A stretch of DNA of 64,000 nucleotides from Winogradskyella vincentii (GCF_020166345.1 NZ_JAIUJS010000003.1:1-64000); one strand, 5' to 3'; counted from the first letter of the stretch, positions 48,994-58,253 are shown. Made by a program: numbers and translations. The notes: generated from the letters alone by a model not told the origin.

Positions 48994-50559
48994 ATGGGTA
49001 AGAAGCTATTCGTCTTTTTAGTGGTATTAATGAGTCTATCACTTATTGGTATCATTTTTGTGCAATCATTTTTTATAAACAATAGTTTACAGAATGAGGA
49101 GAAGAATTTTACACTTAGTGTAAAACGAGCTTTAAGTTTTGTTTCTAGAGACATTGAAGAGATGGAACTTAGAAACTCACTTATAAAACTTCAACCATTC
49201 TTAAGTAAAAATGAAAGACCCGATTCAACGGTTATTAAGCGTTTATTTATAACCACTGAAGACGACATTAACGACAAAACCATAGTTCACCGTAATACGG
49301 TTTTGGAGGAGCGTTTTAAAGTGCCCTCATTGTTCTTTGAAATTGATGCTGACAGTTTTGCGATTAGCAAACGTTCTAATGAGCGTGTTACTGAGATATA
49401 TAATAATTCTCAGATTGATGGTAAAAATGTAATTGCACCTAGTGAACGTCTTATTCAATATTCTTCAATGCCTGCATTAGACAGGCAGATGTATGAAGAT
49501 ACATTTAAGGATATGCTTAAGGATATTCCAATTTATAAACGTGTAACAGCTTTACAAGTTGAAACCTTATTGAATAGAGAATTAAAGGATGAAGGCGTAA
49601 ACCTGGATTTTGAGTTTGCAATCTATGATGATGACCTTGCTACAAAGGTTCAAACTGAGAATTTTGAAAAGGAAAATGCCTATGGTGTTTATATTTTTTT
49701 AGATAACAATAACGAAAGCAGTTATAAGCTATGGGTTGATTTCCCAGATAGGCGAAAGTATTTGTTGTCTTCAATAATGTGGATGATTGTTTTATCAGTA
49801 ATATTTACAAGTGTGATTATACTAGCATATTCTAGTGCTATTTATCAATTAATTAGACAAAGGCAAATATCACAGATAAAGACAGATTTTATCAATAATA
49901 TGACGCATGAGTTTAAAACTCCTATTGCAACTATTAATTTGGCGCTCGACTCAATAAAAAATCCTAAGATTATTAGTGATGAAGATAAAGTAAAACGTTA
50001 TCTTAAGATGATTAGGGATGAAAATAAGCGTATGCATGCACAAGTTGAAAATGTATTGCGTATCTCTAAACTTGATAAGAATGAGTTAAATATAAGTAAG
50101 GATCGGTTGAAACTTCATGAATTGGTTGAAGATGCCATAACGCATGTTGAGTTAATTGTGGAAGACAGAAAAGGATATGTAAATACGCATTTTAAAGCTG
50201 TTAAGTCATCAATATTGGCGAATGAAACACATTTTACAAATGTTATCGTTAATATATTAGATAATGCAATAAAGTATTCAGATGATGCACCAAAAATAGA
50301 TGTGTATACTGAAAATATTGGTAACAATATTGTACTCAAAATTGCAGATCAAGGTAACGGAATGTCAAAGCAAGTTGCCAAACGTGTTTTCGAAAAATTT
50401 TATAGAGAACATACAGGAAATGTGCATAATGTAAAAGGACACGGGTTAGGTTTAGCCTATGTTAAAAAAATAGTAGATGATCATCAAGGTCATATATCAG
50501 TTGAAAGCGAAAAAGGAAAAGGTAGTACCTTTATTATAAGACTACCATTAATATCATAA
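48994..50559 (+). CDS. Sensor histidine kinase
   Basis: A 521-residue membrane kinase: two transmembrane helices (about 5-26 and 262-283) bracket a ~235-residue periplasmic sensor domain without a recognised fold. The HisKA motif is NNMTHEFKTPIATINLAL with His305 as phosphoacceptor, followed by an ATPase domain with NILDNAIKYSDD (N box), KIADQGNGM (G1) and KGHGLGLAYVKKIV (G2). It phosphorylates the response regulator encoded 9 bases downstream. The pair resembles Bacteroides RprX/RprY in layout, but the signal sensed is unknown. A strong promoter lies immediately upstream. Confidence 0.96.
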   Translation: MGKKLFVFLVVLMSLSLIGIIFVQSFFINNSLQNEEKNFTLSVKRALSFVSRDIEEMELRNSLIKLQPFLSKNERPDSTVIKRLFITTEDDINDKTIVHRNTVLEERFKVPSLFFEIDADSFAISKRSNERVTEIYNNSQIDGKNVIAPSERLIQYSSMPALDRQMYEDTFKDMLKDIPIYKRVTALQVETLLNRELKDEGVNLDFEFAIYDDDLATKVQTENFEKENAYGVYIFLDNNNESSYKLWVDFPDRRKYLLSSIMWMIVLSVIFTSVIILAYSSAIYQLIRQRQISQIKTDFINNMTHEFKTPIATINLALDSIKNPKIISDEDKVKRYLKMIRDENKRMHAQVENVLRISKLDKNELNISKDRLKLHELVEDAITHVELIVEDRKGYVNTHFKAVKSSILANETHFTNVIVNILDNAIKYSDDAPKIDVYTENIGNNIVLKIADQGNGMSKQVAKRVFEKFYREHTGNVHNVKGHGLGLAYVKKIVDDHQGHISVESEKGKGSTFIIRLPLIS

Positions 50560-50568
50560 AAAAGAATC

Positions 50569-51279
50569 ATGGAAGAACAAAACAAGAAAATTCTATTAGT
50601 AGAAGACGATCCAAATTTTGGAACTGTTTTAAAAGATTATTTAATGATGAACGATTACGACGTTGTCCATGCTAAAAATGGAATGGAAGGTTTTGAGAAG
50701 TTCAAAAAAGACGATTACGATCTTTGTATCCTGGACGTAATGATGCCATATAAAGACGGCTTTACGCTTGCTAAGGAAATCAGAGAAAAAAATACAGATG
50801 TGCCAATTATCTTCTTAACTGCTAAAGCAATGAAAGAAGATGTATTAAAAGGCTACAAGGTGGGTGCTGATGATTATTTAAATAAACCTTTTGACAGTGA
50901 AGTACTGTTAATGAAAATTAAGGCTATCATGCAACGTAAGGCTACAGATACAGTTGCAGATAGTAAGCAATTTGAATTTAAAATTGGAAGGTTTGATTTA
51001 AATTCAAAATTACGTTTCCTAAAGTTTGATGGAGGAGAGCCTGCAAAATTATCACCAAAAGAAAATGAATTATTGCGTTTGTTAGCATTGCATGAAAATG
51101 ATCTAATGCCAAGAGAGCTTGCATTAACTAAGATATGGAGAGATGATAACTACTTTACATCAAGAAGTATGGATGTTTACATCGCAAAGTTGCGTAAATA
51201 TTTAAAGCCAGATCCTAACGTAGAAATTCTCAATATTCATGGAGAAGGATTTAGACTTGTGATAAACAACAACGATTAG
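50569..51279 (+). CDS. OmpR/PhoB-type response regulator
   Basis: A 236-residue regulator: a receiver domain (about 1-122; LLVEDDPNFG, phosphoacceptor Asp56 in CILDVMMPYKDGF, and the lysine in NKPFDSEVLLMKIK) and a winged-helix DNA-binding domain (about 135-234; KLSPKENELLRLLALHEN, RDDNYFTSRSMDVYIAKLRKYL). The partner kinase is directly upstream. Its targets are unknown; the terminator that follows shows the operon has just these two genes. Confidence 0.96.
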   Translation: MEEQNKKILLVEDDPNFGTVLKDYLMMNDYDVVHAKNGMEGFEKFKKDDYDLCILDVMMPYKDGFTLAKEIREKNTDVPIIFLTAKAMKEDVLKGYKVGADDYLNKPFDSEVLLMKIKAIMQRKATDTVADSKQFEFKIGRFDLNSKLRFLKFDGGEPAKLSPKENELLRLLALHENDLMPRELALTKIWRDDNYFTSRSMDVYIAKLRKYLKPDPNVEILNIHGEGFRLVINNND

Positions 51280-51287
51280 AAAATTAG

Positions 51288-51313
51288 AAACCAGCTTTTA
51301 GCTGGTTTTTTTT
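51288..51313. terminator. Shared bidirectional terminator at the response regulator/miaA junction
   Basis: AAACCAGC-TTTTA-GCTGGTTT with T-rich ends on both strands. It begins 9 bases after the response-regulator stop and overlaps the last codon of miaA (stop at 51298-51300), so it can terminate both converging transcripts, and the miaA stop lies in the hairpin. Confidence 0.88.
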
Positions 51314-52212
51314 ATTTCGTTTTCTAAAAAATCAATAATTTCATTTGTATTGGTTGTATAATCAAACCAATTGATTTCCTTATTTTTTCTAAACCACGTG
51401 AGTTGGCGTTTTGCGAATCTTCTTGTATTTTTCTTAATTTCTGATATTGCAATATCCAAGCTTATATTACCGTCAAAAAATTCAAATAATTCTTTGTAGC
51501 CTACTGTATTTAAAGCATTTAAATCTCTATATTGATATAATCCTTTAGCTTCGTTAATAAGCCCATTATCAATCATTATATCGACTCGTTGATTGATTCT
51601 ATTATAGATTAGTTCCCTTTCTGCATCAAGGCCGATTATAATAGTCTTAAATTCTCGTACTTTACCTTTATTGGTAAGAAAGGAACTAAAAGGTTTCCCA
51701 GTACCAATACAAATTTCTAAAGCTCTTATTACTCGGTGAGGGTTATCTATAGTTATGTTATCATATGATCTTCCATCCAGTTCCTTTAATTGATTTTGTA
51801 AAGACTCTAGTCCTTTATTTTTTAACTGTTGATTTAAGTTTTCCCTAATTGAAGCATCAACATTTGGAAAGTCGTCTAATCCCTTTGTCGCTGCATCTAT
51901 ATATAAACCTGATCCACCAACCATAACTACAACCGGATTAGATTTATGGATGCGATTAATAGTTTCAATAGCATCCTTTTCAAAATCACCTACAGAATAT
52001 TTCTCTTTTATTGATTTATGTTGAATAAAATGATGTGGTGCAGAGTTTAATTCGTCTTCAGAAGGCACGGCCGTTCCAATATTCATCTCTTTATAAAACT
52101 GTCTTGAATCGGCAGATATTATTTCAGTATTAAAATGTTTGGCGATTAAAACACTTAATGAAGTTTTGCCAATTGCTGTAGGACCTATAATGGAAATTAA
52201 AGTCTTAGTCAT
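51298..52212 (-). CDS. miaA: tRNA dimethylallyltransferase MiaA
   Basis: MiaA adds a dimethylallyl group to A37 of tRNAs reading UNN codons. The 304-residue enzyme has the P-loop GPTAIGKTS (10-18), ISADSRQFYKEMNIGTAVP (the D-S-R-Q substrate motif), the HHFIQ segment, VVMVGGSGLYIDA and DNPHRVIRALEI, plus the C-terminal RRFAKRQLTWFRKN. Its start overlaps the ion-channel gene by 8 bases and its stop lies in a shared terminator. Confidence 0.97.
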   Translation of the reverse strand: MTKTLISIIGPTAIGKTSLSVLIAKHFNTEIISADSRQFYKEMNIGTAVPSEDELNSAPHHFIQHKSIKEKYSVGDFEKDAIETINRIHKSNPVVVMVGGSGLYIDAATKGLDDFPNVDASIRENLNQQLKNKGLESLQNQLKELDGRSYDNITIDNPHRVIRALEICIGTGKPFSSFLTNKGKVREFKTIIIGLDAERELIYNRINQRVDIMIDNGLINEAKGLYQYRDLNALNTVGYKELFEFFDGNISLDIAISEIKKNTRRFAKRQLTWFRKNKEINWFDYTTNTNEIIDFLENEIKKTS

Positions 52213-53035
52213 GATTTAATTCATGTCCACATTTATGGCAAAAATGCGAACCATCTTGATGACTGCTATCCAAACAATTAGGGCAAGATTGTGTGTTAGT
52301 GTGCACATCTTTTTTATTTATTCTAGTCATTTCTGAAGAAACAATACCAGTAGGTACTGCGATTATACCATAACCCATGATCATTATTATGGAGGCAATG
52401 AATTGACCTAATGGTGTAATTGGTGCGATGTCTCCATAACCAACAGTAGTCAATGTTACAATTGCCCAGTAAACACTTCTTGGTATACTAGTAAAACCAC
52501 TTTCTTTGCTTTCTACCAAGTACATTACGGTACCAAGAATAATACATAGTATTAATACAAAAGATAAAAAAACCGCAATTTTAGCTCTGCTTGTTTTAAG
52601 GGCTCTAACAAAATTGGTTGATTCACCTATATAGCGTGTAAGCTTTAAAATTCTGAATACTCTCAACAGGCGTAGTGCTCTAAATGCTACTAGAGAGTGA
52701 GAACCTACTAATAATAAGGATAGGTATTTTGGAATTGTAGAAAGCAAGTCTATAATACCATAAAAACTTGTTATATACTTTATGGGTTTTTTTACAACAA
52801 CTATTCTAGCTATATATTCTATTGAGAATAGAATGGTTATTATCCATTCTGAAATATCTAAAAGACCATGATATTTATTGTCAATAGATTCAACACTTTC
52901 TAGCATTACTAGGACAATACTGGCCAATATTGCAATTAATAAAATGACATCAAACAATTTACCTACAGGAGTATCTGCCTCATAAATTATCTCATGAAGT
53001 TTTGCTCGCCAGCTATGTTTTTTTGTTGGTTCCAT
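52205..53035 (-). CDS. Voltage-gated potassium channel-like protein with C-terminal zinc ribbon
   Basis: A 276-residue six-helix ion channel: S1-S3 (about 27-100), an S4 with regularly spaced arginines (RALRLLRVFRILKLTR, 119-134), S5 (about 152-172), a pore with TTVGYGD (196-202) and S6 (about 212-232). The TVGYGD filter means K+ selectivity. The cytoplasmic tail ends in a CPNC ... CHKC zinc ribbon (Cys251/254/266/269), which is unusual for Kv-type channels and probably gates, localises or stabilises the channel. It overlaps miaA by 8 bases. Confidence 0.94.
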   Translation of the reverse strand: MEPTKKHSWRAKLHEIIYEADTPVGKLFDVILLIAILASIVLVMLESVESIDNKYHGLLDISEWIITILFSIEYIARIVVVKKPIKYITSFYGIIDLLSTIPKYLSLLLVGSHSLVAFRALRLLRVFRILKLTRYIGESTNFVRALKTSRAKIAVFLSFVLILCIILGTVMYLVESKESGFTSIPRSVYWAIVTLTTVGYGDIAPITPLGQFIASIIMIMGYGIIAVPTGIVSSEMTRINKKDVHTNTQSCPNCLDSSHQDGSHFCHKCGHELNHD

Positions 53036-53058
53036 TTATCAAATCTACGAAAACCAAT

Positions 53059-54426
53059 TTATTTTGGTAATTCAACAATTTTCAACCTTTTATTTCTTCG
53101 CATATAACTCTGAATAATGTGTTGGGTATCACGATTATTTTGCATTGGTGTTATTAAAGAAGATAAAATTTCACGATTATTTATTTGATGATTCAAATTA
53201 AAGAATCCGATACCTCTAAATATACCATCTTCTATTAATACAACACTCTTTTCATCTATATATCTGCCACGATCTATTAACAACATGTCTTTATTATCAT
53301 AACTATTCTGATCAATAACAGCATTAGCTCGTTTATTGTAAGCTTCTATATCTTCTTCATTTATGCATGCTCCAAAGCATTCCTTTATTTCATATCTAAA
53401 ACAGCTTGTCTCAGATTTCTCTAATCCAGTAAGTTTTTCGCATAACTCAAACTTTTCAATCATCCTGTTCATAAATGATACACCACTTTGTCTATTAGTA
53501 AAGGTGGTAATTGGCTTTTCATTTTGCTTAATCTGGCCTATTCTTAAATTTACGTAGCCTTTATCGTCTATAAAACTGTATAATCCTTGAGAGAATTTGT
53601 TTCTCTTCAATGCTCTATTTAGAATGGGTTTATTAGTCTTAATTTCTTCACTCTCCTTTAGAAGTGCCACTAATTCGCTCCCTGTTCTCTCATATGAAAC
53701 TGACGAAACTTGAAGCTGAATCTTTTTTGATTTGGTGTTCTTATTAGTAAAATGTTGAGTTATGCGTTTTTTAATATTGTTGCTTTTACCTATATAAATG
53801 ATATTTCCTTCAGAATTATGAATATAGTATACACCAGTCTCTGTTGGCAATTCTTCTATAATGTCACGTAAATTGGATGCTAACTTAGACCTCTGTTCAA
53901 CCTTAATATTGTCTTTAATAATTTTTTTACTTGAGTCTTTATTCAAGAGCATTTTGAACAACTTTAAAGTGGCCTGTGCATCACCACTTGCTCTATGCCT
54001 GTCACTCATAGGTATTCCGAGAGCTCTAGCTAATTTGCCAAGGCTATAAGATTCCATATCTGGAATTAACTGCTTAGACAACTCTACTGTACAAAGCGAC
54101 TTTCGTTTGTATTTAAAACCGAGTCTATTAAATTCTGTTTTTAGAATTCGATAATCAAAATCTGAGTTATGTGCTACTAATACACAATTTTCGGTAATTT
54201 CAACAATACGTTTTGCAACTTCATAAAACTTTGGAGCATTTCTAAGCATTTTAGAATTAATGCCTGTGAGATTAACTACGAATGGTTGAATTTCTCTTTC
54301 AGGATTAACCAGAGAAATAAATTGGTCTACAATTTCATGACCGTCATATTTATACACAGCGATTTCAGTAATACCTTCTTCGTTGTATTTGCCACCAGTA
54401 GTCTCTATGTCTAGGATTGCGTAAAT
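53059..54426 (-). CDS. DnaQ-like 3'-5' exonuclease fused to GIY-YIG (UvrC/Cho-like) domain; start at ATT
   Basis: A 455-residue protein if read from the ATT at 54426. The DEDDh exonuclease has DIETT (Asp6, Glu8), HNSDFD (86-91) and HRASGDA (His144, Asp149); the GIY-YIG nuclease domain follows with GVYYI (198-202) and IYIGKS (about 210-215), then a UvrC-like tail including CFGACINEED. The fusion exists in other bacteria as a Pol III epsilon/UvrC-Cho-like repair protein. The frame opens at a TAA only four codons before the ATT and offers no ATG, GTG or TTG before DIETT; the next possible start, GTG at 54357, would delete the first metal ligands. ATT initiation is therefore likely. Confidence 0.85.
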   Translation of the reverse strand: MYAILDIETTGGKYNEEGITEIAVYKYDGHEIVDQFISLVNPEREIQPFVVNLTGINSKMLRNAPKFYEVAKRIVEITENCVLVAHNSDFDYRILKTEFNRLGFKYKRKSLCTVELSKQLIPDMESYSLGKLARALGIPMSDRHRASGDAQATLKLFKMLLNKDSSKKIIKDNIKVEQRSKLASNLRDIIEELPTETGVYYIHNSEGNIIYIGKSNNIKKRITQHFTNKNTKSKKIQLQVSSVSYERTGSELVALLKESEEIKTNKPILNRALKRNKFSQGLYSFIDDKGYVNLRIGQIKQNEKPITTFTNRQSGVSFMNRMIEKFELCEKLTGLEKSETSCFRYEIKECFGACINEEDIEAYNKRANAVIDQNSYDNKDMLLIDRGRYIDEKSVVLIEDGIFRGIGFFNLNHQINNREILSSLITPMQNNRDTQHIIQSYMRRNKRLKIVELPK

Positions 54427-54455
54427 CTGAAAATATTAATGTGAGTTAATTACGT

Positions 54456-55115
54456 TTAATTGTAATTTCTAGAACCAAATATACTACTTCCAACCCTAAT
54501 CATATTGCTACCACAGTCTATAGCAAGATTATAATCACCACTCATACCCATAGAAAGGGTATTAAAAATTGGATTAGTAGATTTTAATTCATCGTAACAG
54601 CTTTTCAAGTAGTCAAATTCAGATTTAATCTGGTCTTTATTATCTGTAAAAGTTGCCATGCCCATGAGACCAACGATGTTAACATTGGTACATTCTGCGT
54701 AAGATTTTGAATTAAGTAAAGATTGCGCATCGCTTTTACTCATTCCAAATTTTGAATCTTCCTTAGCAATTTTTATTTGTAGCAGACAATCTATTACACG
54801 ATTATGTTTCATTGCTTGTTTATTGATCTCTTCCATTAATCTTATACTGTCCACTGCATGTATCATACTTACAAATGGAGCCATATATTTAACCTTATTT
54901 CTCTGAACATGACCTATCATATGCCATTTAATATCCTTAGGCATAACATCATGTTTTTCAACCATTTCCTGGATTTTATTTTCTCCGAAGATTCTCTGGC
55001 CAGCATCGTAAGCTTGCATTAATTCACTAACTGGTTTAGTTTTAGAAACTGCAACCAAGGTAACATCTTCAGGAAGCGTTGACTTGATACTTTGTAAGTT
55101 ATTTTTAATACTCAT
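54456..55115 (-). CDS. YggS-family PLP-binding homeostasis protein
   Basis: A 219-residue alanine-racemase-fold protein that binds pyridoxal phosphate through Lys25 (LVAVSKTKP). Further family motifs are FGENKIQEMVEKHD, WHMIGHVQRNKVKYM, HAVDSIRL, LLQIKIAKEDSKFG and LSMGMSGDYNLAIDCGSNMIRVGSSIFG. YggS/PLPBP proteins regulate cellular vitamin B6 and amino-acid pools without racemase activity. The start overlaps the end of the DUF1015 gene by 11 bases. Confidence 0.95.
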   Translation of the reverse strand: MSIKNNLQSIKSTLPEDVTLVAVSKTKPVSELMQAYDAGQRIFGENKIQEMVEKHDVMPKDIKWHMIGHVQRNKVKYMAPFVSMIHAVDSIRLMEEINKQAMKHNRVIDCLLQIKIAKEDSKFGMSKSDAQSLLNSKSYAECTNVNIVGLMGMATFTDNKDQIKSEFDYLKSCYDELKSTNPIFNTLSMGMSGDYNLAIDCGSNMIRVGSSIFGSRNYN

Positions 55116-56343
55116 AAATCGTAATACCGCTTCTTAGTTTTGGTAATATATAAGTACTTTTAGGAGGCATAGTAAGGCCTTCATCTGCAATTTGTTTCAT
55201 CTGTTTTACTGTAGCAGGACACATTCCAAAACCAACTCTAAATTCTCCACTGTCAACACTAGATTTAATAGTTATCATTTCGTGTCTACCATGTTGATAT
55301 TCAATTCTATTGTCATTTCTAAGGTCATCAATTCCTAATATGGGTTGAAGAATTGTTTTATATAATAACTGCGCATCCAGTCGATCTAACGCGGTTTTAA
55401 AATCGAAATTTGCTTTGCGTAAATAAAGCGAATAAAATTCACCATCTAAATACATGCTGAAATGATGAGGTCTAGAAGGTGCATATGGTATAGCACCTCT
55501 ATTTTCAATCCTATACATCGCATCAAGTTTAATTAAAAACTCTTCTTTAGTGAGGCCATTTAAATCTTTAACTAGCCTATTAAATTCTTGAATCACCAAA
55601 TCTGATTCTGGTATCAGGTATGACATAAAGAAGTTATATGATTCATCACCTTTATGTTTTGGATTGTTCTCTTTTTCATCTTTAAAGAGTAAATATGATG
55701 ATGCTGATCTATGGTGTCCGTCTGCGATATAGATAGTATTAATTTTCTCAAACTCTTTTTTAAGAGTTTCTATTTGCTCTTCGTCATCAATTTTCCAGAG
55801 ATAATGGGTGTCTCTATACGTCATGGTGAACTCAAATTCTGCATGTTTCTTTTGAGCATCCTTGATAATTTCTGCAATTATTTCATTATCAGGATATGTT
55901 AGCAAAACAGGTTCAGCATTAAAGCCAACAGTTTGCAGATAATTTTTAAAAATTTCCTCTCTTTTTGCAATGGTATCCTCGTGCTTTTTAATTACATCAT
56001 TTTCGTAATCCTCGGCACTAGTAGCTGCTATTATTCCGTTAAATTCTTGCTTATGTCTATTTACAATTCTATAAGCGTAGTAGACAGGTTTTTCGTCCTT
56101 ATTGAAAATTCCATCTTCCTTAAATTCGAGATACCTGTTTCTAACAAGTTGGTAACGTTCTGTACCAGTAATAACCTGATCGTATTTATAACCTGGATTT
56201 ACGATATGTAAAAAACTATAAGGATTATAATCCATACGAGATTCACGCTCATTAATAGTATAACTTTGGTAAGGTCGCGAAGCAACTAGCCCAACAATTG
56301 CTCTTGTTGGTTTTACAGCTTTAAACGGAATTACTTTTGCCAT
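55105..56343 (-). CDS. DUF1015-family protein
   Basis: A 412-residue soluble protein of the DUF1015 family. Recognisable stretches are AKVIPFKAVKPTRAIVGLVASRPYQSY, YNPYSFLHIVNPG, YIADGHHRSASSYLLFKDEKEN (the conserved DGHHR) and NRIEYQHGRHEM near the C-terminus. DUF1015 proteins are widespread in bacteria and archaea; some are reported as SerK-type serine kinases or partners of 3-phosphoglycerate/serine metabolism. The role here is not certain. It is followed with an 11-base overlap by yggS. Confidence 0.92.
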   Translation of the reverse strand: MAKVIPFKAVKPTRAIVGLVASRPYQSYTINERESRMDYNPYSFLHIVNPGYKYDQVITGTERYQLVRNRYLEFKEDGIFNKDEKPVYYAYRIVNRHKQEFNGIIAATSAEDYENDVIKKHEDTIAKREEIFKNYLQTVGFNAEPVLLTYPDNEIIAEIIKDAQKKHAEFEFTMTYRDTHYLWKIDDEEQIETLKKEFEKINTIYIADGHHRSASSYLLFKDEKENNPKHKGDESYNFFMSYLIPESDLVIQEFNRLVKDLNGLTKEEFLIKLDAMYRIENRGAIPYAPSRPHHFSMYLDGEFYSLYLRKANFDFKTALDRLDAQLLYKTILQPILGIDDLRNDNRIEYQHGRHEMITIKSSVDSGEFRVGFGMCPATVKQMKQIADEGLTMPPKSTYILPKLRSGITIYEY

Positions 56344-56364
56344 TTTTTATTTTTGATTCCAGTA

Positions 56365-57252
56365 TTATGCAAATTGACTAGCAACTTTTTCTGCCTTTCT
56401 AGTTTGAGAATAGTCATAAAATCCTTCTCCAGATTTCACACCTAATTTACCAGCTCTTACCATATTTACTAATAATGGACATGGTGCATACTTTGGATTT
56501 TTAAAACCATCGTACATTACATTTAAAATTGATAGACAAACATCTAATCCTATAAAATCTGCCAATTGCAAAGGACCCATTGGATGAGCCATTCCTAGTT
56601 TCATTACTGTGTCAATTTCACTCACACCTGCCACACCATTATACAAGGTCTCAATAGATTCGTTGATCATTGGCATCAATATACGGTTTGCAACAAAGCC
56701 TGGATAATCATTTACTTCCGTGGGTATTTTCCCTAAAGTTTTAGATAGTTCCATTATGGTATTGGTAGCCTCATCACTTGTGCTATAGCCTCTTATGATT
56801 TCTACCAGTTTCATAATTGGTACTGGGTTCATAAAATGCATACCAATTACCTTATCAGGCCTTGATGTCACAGCCGCTATTTGAGTAATTGAGATAGATG
56901 AGGTATTTGTTGCCAATATGGTTTCTTCCTGGCACAAGTCATCCAACTGATTGAAAATTTTAAGTTTAAGATCGACGTTTTCAGTTGCAGCTTCAACAAC
57001 AAGTCCTACATTTTCGACTCCCTTTGAAATGTCTGTAAATGTTGTAATGTTGCCTAAAGTATCTGATTTATTAGCCTCACTAATTTTTTCCTTAACTACC
57101 ATTCTATCTAAATTTTTAGAAATGGTTTCCATACCTTTTTTTAACGAGGCCTCATTAATATCTATTAATTGTACTTTAAATCCAGATTGTGCGAATGTAT
57201 GGGCTATTCCATTACCCATTGTACCTGCACCAATAACTGCTACATTTTTCAT
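56365..57252 (-). CDS. 3-hydroxyacyl-CoA (3-hydroxybutyryl-CoA) dehydrogenase
   Basis: A 295-residue NAD(P)-dependent dehydrogenase acting on 3-hydroxyacyl-CoA. The Rossmann motif GAGTMGNGIAHTFAQSG is near the N-terminus; ATNTSSISITQIA and the catalytic-region GMHFMNPVPIMKLVEII (His), then FVANRILMPMINESI and the 3HCDH C-domain with GMAHPMGPLQLADFIGLDVC, follow. It matches the stand-alone short Hbd type, as in butyrate or polyhydroxybutyrate metabolism, not the FadB fusion. It stands 26 bases downstream of the Gfo/Idh/MocA gene. Confidence 0.93.
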   Translation of the reverse strand: MKNVAVIGAGTMGNGIAHTFAQSGFKVQLIDINEASLKKGMETISKNLDRMVVKEKISEANKSDTLGNITTFTDISKGVENVGLVVEAATENVDLKLKIFNQLDDLCQEETILATNTSSISITQIAAVTSRPDKVIGMHFMNPVPIMKLVEIIRGYSTSDEATNTIMELSKTLGKIPTEVNDYPGFVANRILMPMINESIETLYNGVAGVSEIDTVMKLGMAHPMGPLQLADFIGLDVCLSILNVMYDGFKNPKYAPCPLLVNMVRAGKLGVKSGEGFYDYSQTRKAEKVASQFA

Positions 57253-57278
57253 TCTTTTCTAATTTTAAATAGTTTACT

Positions 57279-58238
57279 TTAAAACTGATTGATAATCATG
57301 GTTGCAACTCGCAACGCTTCTGTGCCATCATGTAAAGTTACGATTGGCTTGGTATTATTGTTAATAGCATCTGCGAAGGTTTCTAGCTCATCTAAAATGG
57401 CATTATTATTTTCAATAGATGGGTTATCAAAATAGATTTGTTTTTTAACACCTTCTGCATTTTGTAGTATCATATCAAAATCACCAGGATTTTCTGGTGC
57501 GTCTTTCATTTTAACCACCTCACATTTTTTTTCTAAAAAATCAACTGATATATAAGCATCTTTCTGGAAAAAACGTGACTTACGCATATTTTTTAATGAA
57601 ATACGACTTGCCGTTAGATTGGCAACACATCCATTTTTAAACTCTATCCTTGCATTTGCAATATCTGGTGTTTCACTGACTACTGAAACACCACTAGCTG
57701 AGATATGTTTTACGGGTGAATTCACAACACTTAAAATAATATCTATGTCATGAATCATTAAATCTAAAACAACAGGTACGTCTGTACCACGTGGATTAAA
57801 TTCAGCTAATCTATGCGTTTCAATAAACATTGGGTTTTGTATTTGATCTCTAACACCAATAAATGCTGGGTTAAAACGCTCTACATGGCCAACCTGTCCT
57901 TTAACACCATGTTCTCCTACCAAAGTTCTTATAGCTTCAGCTTCTTCAACTGTGTTTGTAATTGGTTTTTCAATAAAAATATGCTTGCCTTTTTTGATAG
58001 CTTGTTTTGCACAATCATAATGTGAAAGAGTAGGTGTAACGATATCTACGACATCAACAGCATCAATTAATGCTTCAATAGTATCAAAATATTTATACCC
58101 AAATTCGTCTGTAACTCTTTGCGCATTTTCAGGGTCAGCATCGTAAAAACCAACTAGCTCATATTTCTGAGATTCATTGAGAAGTCTAAGATGAATTTTA
58201 CCAAGGTGACCAGCACCGAGAACACCAGCTTTTAGCAT
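57279..58238 (-). CDS. Gfo/Idh/MocA-family oxidoreductase
   Basis: A 319-residue NAD(P)-dependent dehydrogenase. The start MLKAGVLGAGHLGKIH (ATG at 58238) is preferred to an upstream in-frame codon at 58256 because the Rossmann strand begins here. Family motifs are GVLGAGHLGKIH, VDIVTPTLSHYDCAKQAIKKGKH, FIEKPITNTVEEAE (EKP) and VGHVERFNPA; the C-terminal substrate domain follows (about 125-319). Homologs act on sugars, inositols or similar; similar proteins in flavobacteria are placed in amino-sugar pathways, but no such cluster is seen here. Confidence 0.93.
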   Translation of the reverse strand: MLKAGVLGAGHLGKIHLRLLNESQKYELVGFYDADPENAQRVTDEFGYKYFDTIEALIDAVDVVDIVTPTLSHYDCAKQAIKKGKHIFIEKPITNTVEEAEAIRTLVGEHGVKGQVGHVERFNPAFIGVRDQIQNPMFIETHRLAEFNPRGTDVPVVLDLMIHDIDIILSVVNSPVKHISASGVSVVSETPDIANARIEFKNGCVANLTASRISLKNMRKSRFFQKDAYISVDFLEKKCEVVKMKDAPENPGDFDMILQNAEGVKKQIYFDNPSIENNNAILDELETFADAINNNTKPIVTLHDGTEALRVATMIINQF

Positions 58239-58253
58239 ATTTTTAGTTTTTAA

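Noticed and set aside
53059-54357. Exonuclease/GIY-YIG gene starting at the GTG at 54357
   Set aside because: This would remove the DIETT motif with two metal ligands although the same frame encodes it directly upstream.
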